The translations under genes and the position numbers were made by a program. Shown here one piece after another: positions 1 through 8,309 of a DNA stretch of 58,898 nucleotides. Origin of the DNA: Bacillota bacterium (GTDB taxonomy: Bacteria; Bacillota; Clostridia; Peptostreptococcales; Acidaminobacteraceae); NCBI GenBank assembly GCA_020161295.1, contig JAIUOA010000015.1, positions 1 through 58,898 on the forward strand, given 5' to 3'. How positions within the stretch are numbered: the first letter of the stretch is position 1; each line of letters begins with the position of its first letter. The notes under the pieces are model-generated. The model had not been told where the DNA came from and made no database searches. It was given only the letters and a program-made list of their open reading frames with translations.

Positions 1-86
1 GGTGAATTCTGCATTCATCCATAATCAAATGGTCTTAATCAACCTTTGACTCACAAGAAAACGCTGATTTTTTTTAAAACCTTTTT

Positions 87-1994
87 TCATAGGTTATTTG
101 ACACTACCGTGATAAATACCAGTTCCTCCAGCTCGTAGCCACCTGCAGCGTTTAAACGCGTTCTAAAGGCTTCGCTTTGGAGCACCCTGATAAAATCCTG
201 AACCACAGGTAAATCAAATTGGCTGAAAGGCACTAAAAAATCATAATCCTCCTTCGCAAGTGGATAATAATCAAGTGCCATTTGACGTGCTACCGACTCG
301 ATGCCGATGCCCACATCGGCGTTCCCAGTTTTCACCGCTAAAGCTACCGCCGTATGGGTTAAAACCTCCGTTTGATAACCTTCAACCTCTGAAGGGACGA
401 CCCCTTCCTTCTTTAAGAAATAATCCGTTAAAAGTCGTGTCCCCGACCCCTTTTGACGGTTCACGAACTGTAGCTTGTCACGCACGATTTGAGAAAAATC
501 CATAACCGGTTGATCCCCCATGCGCGTATAAAAGCCCTGCCAACGTTTGATGCCCTTTATCAGAACCATTTTCTGCCCTTTTAGATAGCGGTTGATTTCT
601 GCCATATTATAGGTTCCCGTCGCCTCGTCCAGCAGATGGATCGGCGCCAGATGGGCCTCGCCTCTCTTGATGGCCATGATGCCACCTAGACTTCCCGTAT
701 GGGCTGAAAGGACATAGGTGCGGTACTTTTCGGTCATCATGATGTCCGAAATCCAGTCCATGATTAAATCGTGACTTCCGATGGCCACTAGACCGTCATT
801 TAAATCCAGATGATTTCGTGTCATTTCAACACTTACCATAGTTCCAGCAGGGTAACCCTCAGAAGCTTTATCGATGGTCAAAATTCCGTTTGCCTTTACT
901 AGGGACATGGTGGATGCAGCTCCCCTTTTTAATGGGGTAGCGATGATTTTATCGTTCACGCGACCAAGCTGGACGCGTACGAACTCCTTATGCTTGAGCG
1001 AAGATGGGACTGCCTGGGATAATAGGGCCTCTTGCGTTTTGGTTGTGTCAGGCATCCGCGTTAGCATTGGCACCACAAAATGTTTAAAGGTCATATAGGC
1101 AGAAACGGGATATCCAGGAATTCCCACCACGGGTTTTCCACCGATGGCACCGAGAATCGCCGGTTTTCCAGGTTTGATATCGATGCCATGAACCCAAACC
1201 TCTCCGAGTTCCGCGATTAGCGACGCCGTATAATCCTCACTCCCCGCTGAGGATCCTGCGTTGATAATGACGATATCGTTCTCGGATGCGGCCTTTATGA
1301 GCGCTTTCCGTAACATTTCTTTATCGTCGGGAACGATGGGATAACGTTGGGGCTCTCCACCATTTTCAAGCACGAGGCCTGCGAACATACGCGTGTTAGA
1401 TTCTAAAATATCGCCCGGCTTTAAGGTTGTGCCAATATCTACGATTTCACTCCCTGTGGGAATCAGTCCAACACGGAGCTTTTTCAGAACTTGGAGGGTC
1501 TCGATACCGCCGCTGATGAGCGCGCCTAAATCCACTGCCTTCACCAAATGGTGGCGGGTCAGTAACATCTCCCCGATGACGAAATCCTCTCCCACCATGC
1601 GCACGTTCATCCACGGATAGCTCGGTGCAAGGATTTCCACAGTCTCTTCATCGATTACCTGAACGTCCTCGATCATAATGACGCTGTCATAAGGCGCCTC
1701 GATGACATCACCCGTATCGACGAACTTGAAGTCCCTACCCTTTTTAAGCTGTAGGGGGCGGCGTTCATCGGCACTTAGTGTGAGGTGGGATGGTACCATG
1801 ATCCCGTCCATGGCTGAGGCATTGTAATTCGGATTAGAGCACTTCGCGTAGACAGGCTCTGATGTAATCCGTCCGTAGGCATCGGTAACAGGGATATCTT
1901 CCGTTTTCAGCCGAAAGTTTTCTTCGGTTTTTGAAGCAAATAGTGCGAGTGCCTCTTCTAAGGTCACGGTTTTTAGATAGATATTGCGTTCCAT
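87..1994 (-). CDS. MoeA-type molybdopterin molybdotransferase fused to a binding-protein-like domain
   Basis: This 635-residue protein should insert molybdate or tungstate into adenylylated molybdopterin in the cytoplasm. Residues 1-395 form a complete MoeA core, with PTGSEI (180-185), the IKPGKP loop (274-279) and GIPGYP (291-296). Residues about 400-630 match the periplasmic-binding-protein-like domain (PF12727/LysR-substrate type) known as a C-terminal partner of MoeA in anaerobes; it may bind the oxyanion or another ligand. Canonical MoeA is about 400 residues, so the extra 230 are the added domain. The ATG follows GGAGGATCA. It is the last gene of the operon, 8 bases after a second, canonical MoeA. 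The neighbouring tungstate transporter suggests tungsten is the metal, which is inference. Confidence 0.9.
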   Translation of the reverse strand: MERNIYLKTVTLEEALALFASKTEENFRLKTEDIPVTDAYGRITSEPVYAKCSNPNYNASAMDGIMVPSHLTLSADERRPLQLKKGRDFKFVDTGDVIEAPYDSVIMIEDVQVIDEETVEILAPSYPWMNVRMVGEDFVIGEMLLTRHHLVKAVDLGALISGGIETLQVLKKLRVGLIPTGSEIVDIGTTLKPGDILESNTRMFAGLVLENGGEPQRYPIVPDDKEMLRKALIKAASENDIVIINAGSSAGSEDYTASLIAELGEVWVHGIDIKPGKPAILGAIGGKPVVGIPGYPVSAYMTFKHFVVPMLTRMPDTTKTQEALLSQAVPSSLKHKEFVRVQLGRVNDKIIATPLKRGAASTMSLVKANGILTIDKASEGYPAGTMVSVEMTRNHLDLNDGLVAIGSHDLIMDWISDIMMTEKYRTYVLSAHTGSLGGIMAIKRGEAHLAPIHLLDEATGTYNMAEINRYLKGQKMVLIKGIKRWQGFYTRMGDQPVMDFSQIVRDKLQFVNRQKGSGTRLLTDYFLKKEGVVPSEVEGYQTEVLTHTAVALAVKTGNADVGIGIESVARQMALDYYPLAKEDYDFLVPFSQFDLPVVQDFIRVLQSEAFRTRLNAAGGYELEELVFITVVSNNL

Positions 1995-2002
1995 TGATCC
2001 TC

Positions 2003-3241
2003 CTAAAGGTGGTAGGCTAAAAGCTGGTCACCTTTTTTGACCCCTTCGTGGTTCATTGGTATGACGATATAAGCATTGGCTTCTGAAAGTGCACTGACCA
2101 TACCCGATTTACCATATAGAATGTCAGCTTTGAATTTCCCGTCCTCAAAATGGACGTCCACCAGCTGGTAAACATCTCTACCACCTGCAGCATGAAGCTG
2201 GAATTGCGCTTCACAAGGAATTCTAGCGATTTTTTTATCAGCCGTTCCCGAAATTTGATGAATAAATGGTTCTACCAGTGCCTTCATGACAGTAAAACAC
2301 GCGGCTGGATGACCAGGCAATCCGATGATGGCTTTATCATCTACTTGACCTATAATCGTCGGTTTTCCGGGTTTTATGGCGAGGCCGTGAATAAAAACAT
2401 TTTGGGTTGACGCGTGGTTAGGGAAACTGTCGATAGCCGTTTGCGTCAAATCTTTGGTCCCTGCTGAGCTACCACCAGAGAGGAGCACGATATCAGCAGC
2501 TGACATCGCCTCGGTTATGGCATTCATCAAATCGTCCAGATGGTCTCCCACCCTGCTCTCAAGCACCACTTCAGCGCCCGAGGCTTCGAGGATTTGACGG
2601 ATGATCATGGTATTGCAGTCACGCACTTGTCCGTAAATAGGGCTTGCTGAAATGTCCACGAGTTCATCCCCTGTGGATAAGACTGCCACCTTAATCTTCT
2701 TAGTCACATTGATTTCACCATATCCAAGACTCGCCAGAATGCCCGCGTGCTGTGGCTTCAGGCGCGTTCCTTTTTTAATGATGAGCGCACCCTTACTCAC
2801 ATCGTCCCCGATTCCCACGATATTTTCGCCGAAGGTAACCGTTGTATATAGGGCGACGTCATCGCCCATCAATTCTGTGTGCTCGATCATGATCATTGCA
2901 TCTGCCCCATCTGGGACTTCTCCACCCGTGTGAACATAAATGCATACGCCTGAGGTCACTTTTTGCACAGGGGATTTTCCCATTTCGACTTGCCCGATGA
3001 CATTTAATATCATGGGCGATTGCTCTGAAGCGCCATAGGAATCACTGGCGATGATGGCATAGCCATCTATCATGGACCGTCTGAAGGATGGTAAGTTTTC
3101 TGTGGCATAAAGATTCTCTGAGACACATCGATGAAGTGCTTGATGTAAGGGGACCCGCTCAGATTTCGCTTCGAAATCCTTGAATCGATGATAAAGTTCT
3201 TCCAGGGCTTCATCTACCCTAACGACATTCAAGTAAGCCAC
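2003..3241 (-). CDS. moeA: MoeA molybdopterin molybdotransferase
   Basis: This canonical MoeA has 412 residues, the usual family length. It catalyses metal insertion into MPT-AMP to make the molybdenum or tungsten cofactor. The MoeA signature blocks are visible: SMIDGYAI near residue 60, STGDELVD near residue 190, GGSSAGTKD, IKPGKPTIIG and GLPGHPAACF. The start is GTG, chosen because AAGGGAG lies 7 bases upstream; it overlaps the end of the ATPase gene by 23 bases, so translational coupling is likely. Having two MoeA proteins side by side is common in organisms that handle both Mo and W or several cofactor forms. Which of the two is tungsten-specific cannot be told from sequence. Confidence 0.93.
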   Translation of the reverse strand: MAYLNVVRVDEALEELYHRFKDFEAKSERVPLHQALHRCVSENLYATENLPSFRRSMIDGYAIIASDSYGASEQSPMILNVIGQVEMGKSPVQKVTSGVCIYVHTGGEVPDGADAMIMIEHTELMGDDVALYTTVTFGENIVGIGDDVSKGALIIKKGTRLKPQHAGILASLGYGEINVTKKIKVAVLSTGDELVDISASPIYGQVRDCNTMIIRQILEASGAEVVLESRVGDHLDDLMNAITEAMSAADIVLLSGGSSAGTKDLTQTAIDSFPNHASTQNVFIHGLAIKPGKPTIIGQVDDKAIIGLPGHPAACFTVMKALVEPFIHQISGTADKKIARIPCEAQFQLHAAGGRDVYQLVDVHFEDGKFKADILYGKSGMVSALSEANAYIVIPMNHEGVKKGDQLLAYHL

Positions 3242-3869
3242 GATTATTCTCCCTTTTTTCTATAATGGCATCAAAGTTGTGATGCTTGATTTCCCATAAA
3301 ACCCCTGATAAGCGGTGTACCTGTTCGTAGTCATGGCTGACCACGACTAAGGTACGGTTTTTCTGCTTCAAGTAGTCTTTTAAATAGCCTTCTATCATTT
3401 CGATCATGCTGCGATCGATATTTGCTGTGGGTTCATCAAGAAGAAGGATTTCTGGATCCCATACTAGGGCCCGTCCTAATGCTACCTTCTGTTTCTCGCC
3501 AGCGGATAATGTTTTAGCTTCCTGATGCTTTAGGGCATTCAAGCCCAGCTGCTCGATCATCTCCAGGACCACATGTTGCTCACGTCTCCCCTGTTGCCGT
3601 TTTAGCATAAGAGGATATGTGATATTATCCATCACCGTTCCCCTCAGCATATACGGGCTACTGCCTGCATAAGTGCACATGCCTGAATGTGTCACCATAC
3701 CTGAATCCGGTTTAAGTATCCCCGACATGATTTTTAGAAGAGTGGTTTTTCCAACTCCGTTTTCGCCCACGATGCAATTACAGACTCCTGGAGAGAAGGT
3801 CCCTGTGAAATTATGAAACAGCTGTTTATGCTTATATGCTTTACTAATGCCTTTACATTCAATCGACAT
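3219..3869 (-). CDS. tupC: Tungstate ABC transporter ATP-binding protein
   Basis: This is a 216-residue ABC ATPase that would power tungstate import with the adjacent permease and binding protein. It has Walker A GENGVGKTT near residue 36, the signature LSAGEKQKVALGRAL, Walker B ILLLDEPTANID and the switch histidine in VVVSHD. It is short and lacks the C-terminal TOBE domain of ModC, which fits TupC rather than a molybdate ATPase. The ATG follows a GGGGGA site and overlaps the permease stop by 11 bases. The assignment to tungstate rests on the neighbouring binding protein. Confidence 0.85.
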   Translation of the reverse strand: MSIECKGISKAYKHKQLFHNFTGTFSPGVCNCIVGENGVGKTTLLKIMSGILKPDSGMVTHSGMCTYAGSSPYMLRGTVMDNITYPLMLKRQQGRREQHVVLEMIEQLGLNALKHQEAKTLSAGEKQKVALGRALVWDPEILLLDEPTANIDRSMIEMIEGYLKDYLKQKNRTLVVVSHDYEQVHRLSGVLWEIKHHNFDAIIEKRENNRGLLECR

Positions 3870-4560
3870 AAGCTTTTCCCCCTGTCATGTGTTGCGTAAT
3901 TGCATTGATAATGAGTGAAATAAGTAATAGCACGATGGCCATGGCGATAGACCGTTCATAAGCGCCCATGCTGTTATTCAGTGCGATGTAGGTGGTCATC
4001 ATACGGGTACTCCCCCTAATATTTCCGCCAACCAGCATAACCGCACCAACCTCGGATATCGCGCGACCAAAAGCGGTCATAATGGCCAAAAGAACCGCAG
4101 CATTCAATTCTTTGATTAGTAGCTTTAAGGACTCATGACGGTTAGCGCCTAATGTGAAAGCCAGTTCTAAAACCTCGCGTCCTTTATCCTTGGCCGTTCC
4201 GAATAGAATTCCCGTGACGATGGGTAAAACGAGACAAAACTGGGCGATAATCATGGCTTGTGGGGTAAACAGTAGCTCGTACTGTCCTAACGGTCCTCGT
4301 CTGGAAAGCAGAATCGCCACCACCAATCCGATGACCACTGGGGGGATGCCCATGGCAGTGTAGAGCACACTGCCATAGAGCTTCTTTAGTGGAAATTGCT
4401 TAATCCCTGTATAAAAACCGAGTGGCACACCGATAAGCACCGCCAGCGTCGTCGCTGTGATGGAAACGAAAAGCGATAACACGATGATGCCGAAAATCTC
4501 TGTGTCACCAGAAAAAATGAGCCAAATTGCTTCACGAATACCCTCTACGATGTAATCCAT
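3859..4560 (-). CDS. tupB: Tungstate ABC transporter permease
   Basis: This 233-residue integral membrane protein has about five or six hydrophobic segments and an EAA-like cytoplasmic loop (LGANRHESLKLLIKEL near residue 140) that contacts the ATPase. It belongs to the binding-protein-dependent transport permease family and matches the TupB length. It begins 9 bases after the binding-protein gene and overlaps the ATPase gene, so the three form one import unit. Molybdate permease ModB is the main alternative, but the adjacent binding protein is of the TupA type. Confidence 0.88.
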   Translation of the reverse strand: MDYIVEGIREAIWLIFSGDTEIFGIIVLSLFVSITATTLAVLIGVPLGFYTGIKQFPLKKLYGSVLYTAMGIPPVVIGLVVAILLSRRGPLGQYELLFTPQAMIIAQFCLVLPIVTGILFGTAKDKGREVLELAFTLGANRHESLKLLIKELNAAVLLAIMTAFGRAISEVGAVMLVGGNIRGSTRMMTTYIALNNSMGAYERSIAMAIVLLLISLIINAITQHMTGGKAYVD

Positions 4561-4569
4561 TAGGTCCCC

Positions 4570-5385
4570 TTATTTTGCATTTGGCACGAAAAGTGGTTGC
4601 CCGAACGCCTCCACACCAAACTCACCGATAATTTTCTGTACTTCTTCCGATAAGATCCAATCCACAAATAGCTGCGCCTCTTTCAGGTGGACCGTCGGAT
4701 TTTTATCCGGATTTACTGCGATGACACCGTATTGATTAAGGAGGTCATCAGCCTTTTCTACGACGATCTGAAGCTCGAGCTGGTCTTTCATGCTGAGATA
4801 CGTACCTCGGTCAGTAAGTGTATAGGCTTGCTTCTCATCGGCCATTTGTAGCACCTCACCCATGCCTTTACCTGCTGATAAGTACCACCCTCCAGCTGGC
4901 TCAATCCCTACCTTTTTCCATAAAGCCAGTTCCTTTTTATGTGTTCCCGAGTCATCTCCACGAGAGACAAACGTCGACGCCGTGTCGTTAATATGCTTAA
5001 AAACCCCTAAAATATCATTTGAAAGGCCGTCTGGCAATGGTTCAAAACCTACCAGCACAAAATCGTTGTACATGACATCGAACCGTTCCACGCCGTAACC
5101 TTCTGCCACAAATGCTTCTTCTGATGCCTTTGCGTGCACCAAAAGTACATCCGCATCACCTGTCTGACCCATTTCAAGTGCTTGACCCGTTCCCACCGCC
5201 ACAACCTTTACTTCAACACCGGTTTCCTCTGTAAATAATGGTATTAAAGCATCCAATAGACCCGTTTGCTCTGTAGAAGTCGTCGTCGCCAGTACGATGG
5301 GATTAACGGACTGCTTTGCCTTACATCCAACTAACATCAGCACCAAAAATACCATTAATGAGATTGACACCCAAAGCCTCTTCAT
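4570..5385 (-). CDS. tupA: Tungstate-binding lipoprotein
   Basis: This is a 271-residue extracytoplasmic binding protein. The N-terminus has basic residues, a hydrophobic stretch and a lipobox ending in Cys21 (LVGC), so it should be lipid-anchored. The TTTST motif after ATTTSTEQTGLLDAL, the VGTGQALE block and the SRGDDSGTHKKE block are characteristic of TupA/WtpA-like tungstate-binding proteins; the TTTS stretch helps bind the oxyanion in TupA. The ATG follows AAGGGGGATTTATT. It is the second gene of the operon, 18 bases after the E1-like gene. Its presence next to moeA genes is the main evidence that the operon serves tungsten cofactor synthesis. Confidence 0.9.
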   Translation of the reverse strand: MKRLWVSISLMVFLVLMLVGCKAKQSVNPIVLATTTSTEQTGLLDALIPLFTEETGVEVKVVAVGTGQALEMGQTGDADVLLVHAKASEEAFVAEGYGVERFDVMYNDFVLVGFEPLPDGLSNDILGVFKHINDTASTFVSRGDDSGTHKKELALWKKVGIEPAGGWYLSAGKGMGEVLQMADEKQAYTLTDRGTYLSMKDQLELQIVVEKADDLLNQYGVIAVNPDKNPTVHLKEAQLFVDWILSEEVQKIIGEFGVEAFGQPLFVPNAK

Positions 5386-5403
5386 AATAAATCCCCCTTA
5401 GTT

Positions 5404-6093
5404 TTATTTATCTAAAATTTCTATTTCATTATTCAACAAATCGATAAACATGATTTTTTCCCTAAGTAGCTCGCCTCTGCCTAAAAGTACTTTAACGACC
5501 TCTGCCACTTGAATGCTAGCGATGCAGGCAGGAGTAAAGGAAGGATTACCAATTTGCTTTTCTATGCCCTTATTTGCCATGCCACGCACACGGCTTCTTA
5601 TAAATTCATCCTCTGGAAAAACAGTACTTACCTGTCCAAACCAACCACCGATAGCGCCATGTACTAATGGGATATCCAGGTCTCTACATGCATCGAGAAG
5701 GATTAGCCGTGCACTATTCGAATCCAGTGCATCTACGACGACATCGTGCCCTTTCAGGATATCCGATGCATTTTCTCGGTCTAAAACTGTCGCCACAACC
5801 TGGACGGTGAGACTTGAATCGATATTTTCAACGCGCTCAGCTGCTGTAAACGCTTTAGACTTTCCTAAAGTATTTAAAGTACTTAACAGCTGGCGGTTAA
5901 GGTTCGTCGCATCAAAAACATCACCATCAACCACTGTCATCGTTCCTATTCCAAACCGTGTAAGCATCTCTATGATGTATCCACCTAGGCCACCACAACC
6001 GATCACGCATACTTTTTTTTGCTTCATCAGCAATTGCTCTTCATATGAAACAATGCCATTTCTTTGATATCGATCCTTTTGTTCATGCATCAT
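5404..6093 (-). CDS. HesA/MoeB/ThiF family E1-like adenylyltransferase
   Basis: This 229-residue protein resembles ubiquitin-activating E1 enzymes that adenylylate the C-terminal glycine of MoaD or ThiS. The nucleotide-binding GCGGLGG is near residue 32, with DGDVFDATNLNRQ and DALDSNSARL further on. The open frame extends to 6165, but TAGGAATCTT sits just before an ATG pair at 6093/6090, so I start there. It has no CxxC pairs, so the zinc site of MoeB/ThiF is missing, and no rhodanese domain. It is first in the operon, directly downstream of the sigma-54 promoter. A role in activating a MoaD-like carrier is likely from context but not proven; no moaD lies in the window. Confidence 0.8.
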   Translation of the reverse strand: MMHEQKDRYQRNGIVSYEEQLLMKQKKVCVIGCGGLGGYIIEMLTRFGIGTMTVVDGDVFDATNLNRQLLSTLNTLGKSKAFTAAERVENIDSSLTVQVVATVLDRENASDILKGHDVVVDALDSNSARLILLDACRDLDIPLVHGAIGGWFGQVSTVFPEDEFIRSRVRGMANKGIEKQIGNPSFTPACIASIQVAEVVKVLLGRGELLREKIMFIDLLNNEIEILDK

Positions 6094-6148
6094 AAGATTC
6101 CTACCTATTCCGCTTTTTATCAAATTATTAAGATTCCGTATTATATAC

Positions 6149-6164
6149 AGCAATAATGATGCCA
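6149..6164 (-). promoter_or_regulatory. Sigma-54 (-24/-12) promoter of the tungsten operon
   Basis: On the minus strand the 16-mer TGGCATCATTATTGCT fits the sigma-54 consensus TGGCAYRNNNNTTGCW at every position but one, with exact GG-to-GC spacing. It lies about 55 bases upstream of the E1-like gene, and a sigma-54 activator gene is immediately upstream in the same orientation. The operon is therefore probably switched on by that activator. Confidence 0.85.
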
Positions 6165-6248
6165 ACTCCTAAACCCGCCATTTTCTGGGATACTATATAC
6201 CACTTTAACGAAACCGTTCCATTACGAAGCAACTTTCTGCAAAAAGAA

Positions 6249-6283
6249 TGCGCCAAATCGGAACACTGTTCCAATTTGGCGCA
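6249..6283. terminator. Rho-independent terminator after the sigma-54 activator gene
   Basis: A 10-bp stem (TGCGCCAAAT / ATTTGGCGCA), one mismatch and a further GGAA/TTCC stem enclose a CACTG loop. T-rich tracts follow on both strands. It lies just past the activator stop codon and separates it from the sigma-54 promoter. Its core GGAACACTGTTCC is itself a dyad and could double as an activator binding site. Confidence 0.8.
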
Positions 6284-6291
6284 TTTGTTTT

Positions 6292-8178
6292 TTATTCTGC
6301 GATGCCATACTGCGTCATTTTTCGATAAAGCGTGTTGCGTCCGATGCCCAATGACTTAGCAGTAATGCTGATATTATAGGCATTCGCCGTAAGCATACGT
6401 TTAATATGTTCACGCTCAACAGCTTCTAGTGAGAGCGAGAAGTCGCCATTACTTGGCAAAACAGGAATTTCATCCAGCTTATAAACAGAGTCCTTGGTCA
6501 TGCGTGTCAACCGAGGCATTTGCCTCGTGTTGAGCATCAGCTCGAGAATATTCTCCAGTTCTCTGACATTGCCTGGCCAATCGTATGCGATGAGTTCCCT
6601 GAGATAAGCCTCTGGAATCTCCATTTCTTTTTTGTTGATGGACTTCGAAATCTTCCGATTAAAAAACTCAACCAGCAGTGGGATATCTTCCCTGCGTTCT
6701 CTTAGAGGAGGCAGATGAATCGGAAGGACCTTCAATCGGTAATACAGATCCAACCTAAAGTTACCTTTATTGACTTCCTCATATAAATCTTTATTCGTGG
6801 CGGCGATAATACGTACATCTACTGGAAACTGTGAGTTGCTGCCCACTCGTGTCACCACGCCCTCTTGTATCACGCGAAGGAGCCTGGTTTGCATGTCCAG
6901 CGGCATCTCGCCTATTTCATCTAAAAATATCGTTCCACCATCGGCTATTTCGAATTTTCCTGGATTACCACCACGCTTCGCCCCAGTGAAAGAACCTTCC
7001 TCATATCCAAACAGCTCCGACTCTATGAGACTCCGCGGAATAGAAGCGCAGTTTATAACGATAAAATTCTTATTATGCCGGTTACTATGATTATGGATGG
7101 CATGAGCAAAAATTTCCTTACCCGTACCACTTTCTCCAGTGAGTAGAACCGTCGATTTACTATCCGCCACCTCTTCACCAAACTGGATGATATCCTTGAT
7201 GATTTTTGACTTCCCGATGATTTGATCAAAGGTATAGATTGCACGTCGGCCCATAATCTCATTTGCGAGTTTACGCACATTTTTTACATCTCTCAGCACC
7301 AATATTACTGAATCCAAGGTCTCATCCTCAGAGATGATCGGATATGCGCTAACGCTCATATAAAGCACATCAGATAATCCTAAAACAGAAAGCTCTTCGT
7401 TTTGAAATTCTATGCCACTTTTACAAGCGTCGAGAATATCGTCAAAGCGATCGATATAGTGCCTTGCCGTCTTCTTTTTGAACGCCGCTTCGGTGGTCTT
7501 AAACACTTGTAATGCTTGACGATTTACCGTTTTTATTTCACCATCTGCACGGCAGGAAATGATGGCGGCTTGGATGGAATCAATCAAGCGCTCTGTGAAC
7601 TTGGCGTTTTCCTTTATGATGCGGGTTTTTGCTGTGAGTTTCATGGTTTTTTCGATGGCATTTACCGCCGCTACCACCATTCCTAGCGTGTGTGGATGAA
7701 CATTTTCGATATAACCGGTTAGATCAAGCGATCCGATAACCTTTCCATTTTCATCGCGAATTACAGAAGCGGAGCACGTCCAACGATAATAGGCACTAAT
7801 GGTATGTTCCTTACCAGACACCTGCACAGGTACTCCCTCAGCAAGTGTAACACCCATGGCATTGGTGCCGATATTTGCCTCATCCATGTATGCCCCAGGA
7901 CTCATTCGCAGTTCGTCAGCCATTTTAAGAATCTCATCGTCACCCACGATGGAAAGAATACAGCCTTCCGCATCCGTCAATATCGCAAAAAACTCCGAGC
8001 CTCTTACGAAGTCGTATAATTGATTCATGAAGGGTTCCGCTGCCACTACCAGTTCTCTGTTTTTCAAAATGCACTCTGTCAGTGCAACCCCTTCGAGAAT
8101 TGTACGGCTATATACGAGGTTTTCAGTAATTCCATAGGCTTCACTTCTCGCGCGCGAGCGCTGGATTGCATCTTTCAT
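6292..8178 (-). CDS. Sigma-54-dependent transcriptional activator (GAF-PAS-AAA+-Fis)
   Basis: This is a 628-residue bacterial enhancer-binding protein. In order: a GAF-type sensor of the AcoR kind (EANIGTNAMG near residue 100), a PAS-like domain (about 195-300), the AAA+ domain with Walker A GESGTGKE (348-355), the sigma-54-contacting GSFTGA loop (395-400) and FLDEIGEM, and a C-terminal Fis-type helix-turn-helix ending ITAKSLGIGRNTLYRKM. The open frame starts at 8196, but GGAGGGG six bases before the ATG at 8178 sets the start there. No response-regulator domain is present, so a small ligand or redox signal is expected. The likely target is the downstream tungsten operon with its sigma-54 promoter. 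Confidence 0.93.
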   Translation of the reverse strand: MKDAIQRSRARSEAYGITENLVYSRTILEGVALTECILKNRELVVAAEPFMNQLYDFVRGSEFFAILTDAEGCILSIVGDDEILKMADELRMSPGAYMDEANIGTNAMGVTLAEGVPVQVSGKEHTISAYYRWTCSASVIRDENGKVIGSLDLTGYIENVHPHTLGMVVAAVNAIEKTMKLTAKTRIIKENAKFTERLIDSIQAAIISCRADGEIKTVNRQALQVFKTTEAAFKKKTARHYIDRFDDILDACKSGIEFQNEELSVLGLSDVLYMSVSAYPIISEDETLDSVILVLRDVKNVRKLANEIMGRRAIYTFDQIIGKSKIIKDIIQFGEEVADSKSTVLLTGESGTGKEIFAHAIHNHSNRHNKNFIVINCASIPRSLIESELFGYEEGSFTGAKRGGNPGKFEIADGGTIFLDEIGEMPLDMQTRLLRVIQEGVVTRVGSNSQFPVDVRIIAATNKDLYEEVNKGNFRLDLYYRLKVLPIHLPPLRERREDIPLLVEFFNRKISKSINKKEMEIPEAYLRELIAYDWPGNVRELENILELMLNTRQMPRLTRMTKDSVYKLDEIPVLPSNGDFSLSLEAVEREHIKRMLTANAYNISITAKSLGIGRNTLYRKMTQYGIAE

Positions 8179-8230
8179 CTGTTCCCCTCCACTCATTTAA
8201 TAAATTTCTGTTGGTGTTCGATTTTAGAAC

Positions 8231-8259
8231 AGTATATCAAAGGTCAACTTTATAATCAA
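8231..8259 (-). promoter_or_regulatory. Sigma-70-type promoter of the activator gene
   Basis: On the minus strand TTGATT and TATACT are separated by 17 bases, about 55 bases upstream of the activator start. This would give vegetative (SigA) expression of the activator. Confidence 0.55.
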
Positions 8260-8291
8260 TCATTCATGAGAAGTCACTCTTCACAAAATAT

Positions 8292-8309
8292 TTGTTAATT
8301 GTTTAACTA
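8292..8309. promoter_or_regulatory. Rex-like operator (upstream copy)
   Basis: TTGTTAATTGTTTAACTA matches 16 of the 18 positions of the clostridial Rex consensus TTGTTAANNNNTTAACAA (counting the four free positions). It sits in the divergent region, 33 bases upstream of the activator promoter -35 box. Rex responds to NADH/NAD+ and commonly controls hydrogenase and fermentation genes. Confidence 0.55.

Noticed and set aside
1..86. Possible terminator after the last gene of the tungsten operon
   Set aside because: Only a 5-bp AACCT/AGGTT stem lies in an A/T-rich run; too weak to call, and the region is cut by the window edge.
3219..5385. Reading the transporter as a molybdate (ModABC) system
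   Set aside because: The binding protein has the TTTST and SRGDDSGTHKKE blocks of TupA, and the ATPase lacks the C-terminal TOBE domain of ModC.
5513..6067. A 184-codon plus-strand open frame opposite the E1-like gene
   Set aside because: The composition is that of an antisense shadow, rich in Ser, Arg and Thr, with no ribosome site; the minus-strand gene has clear motifs.
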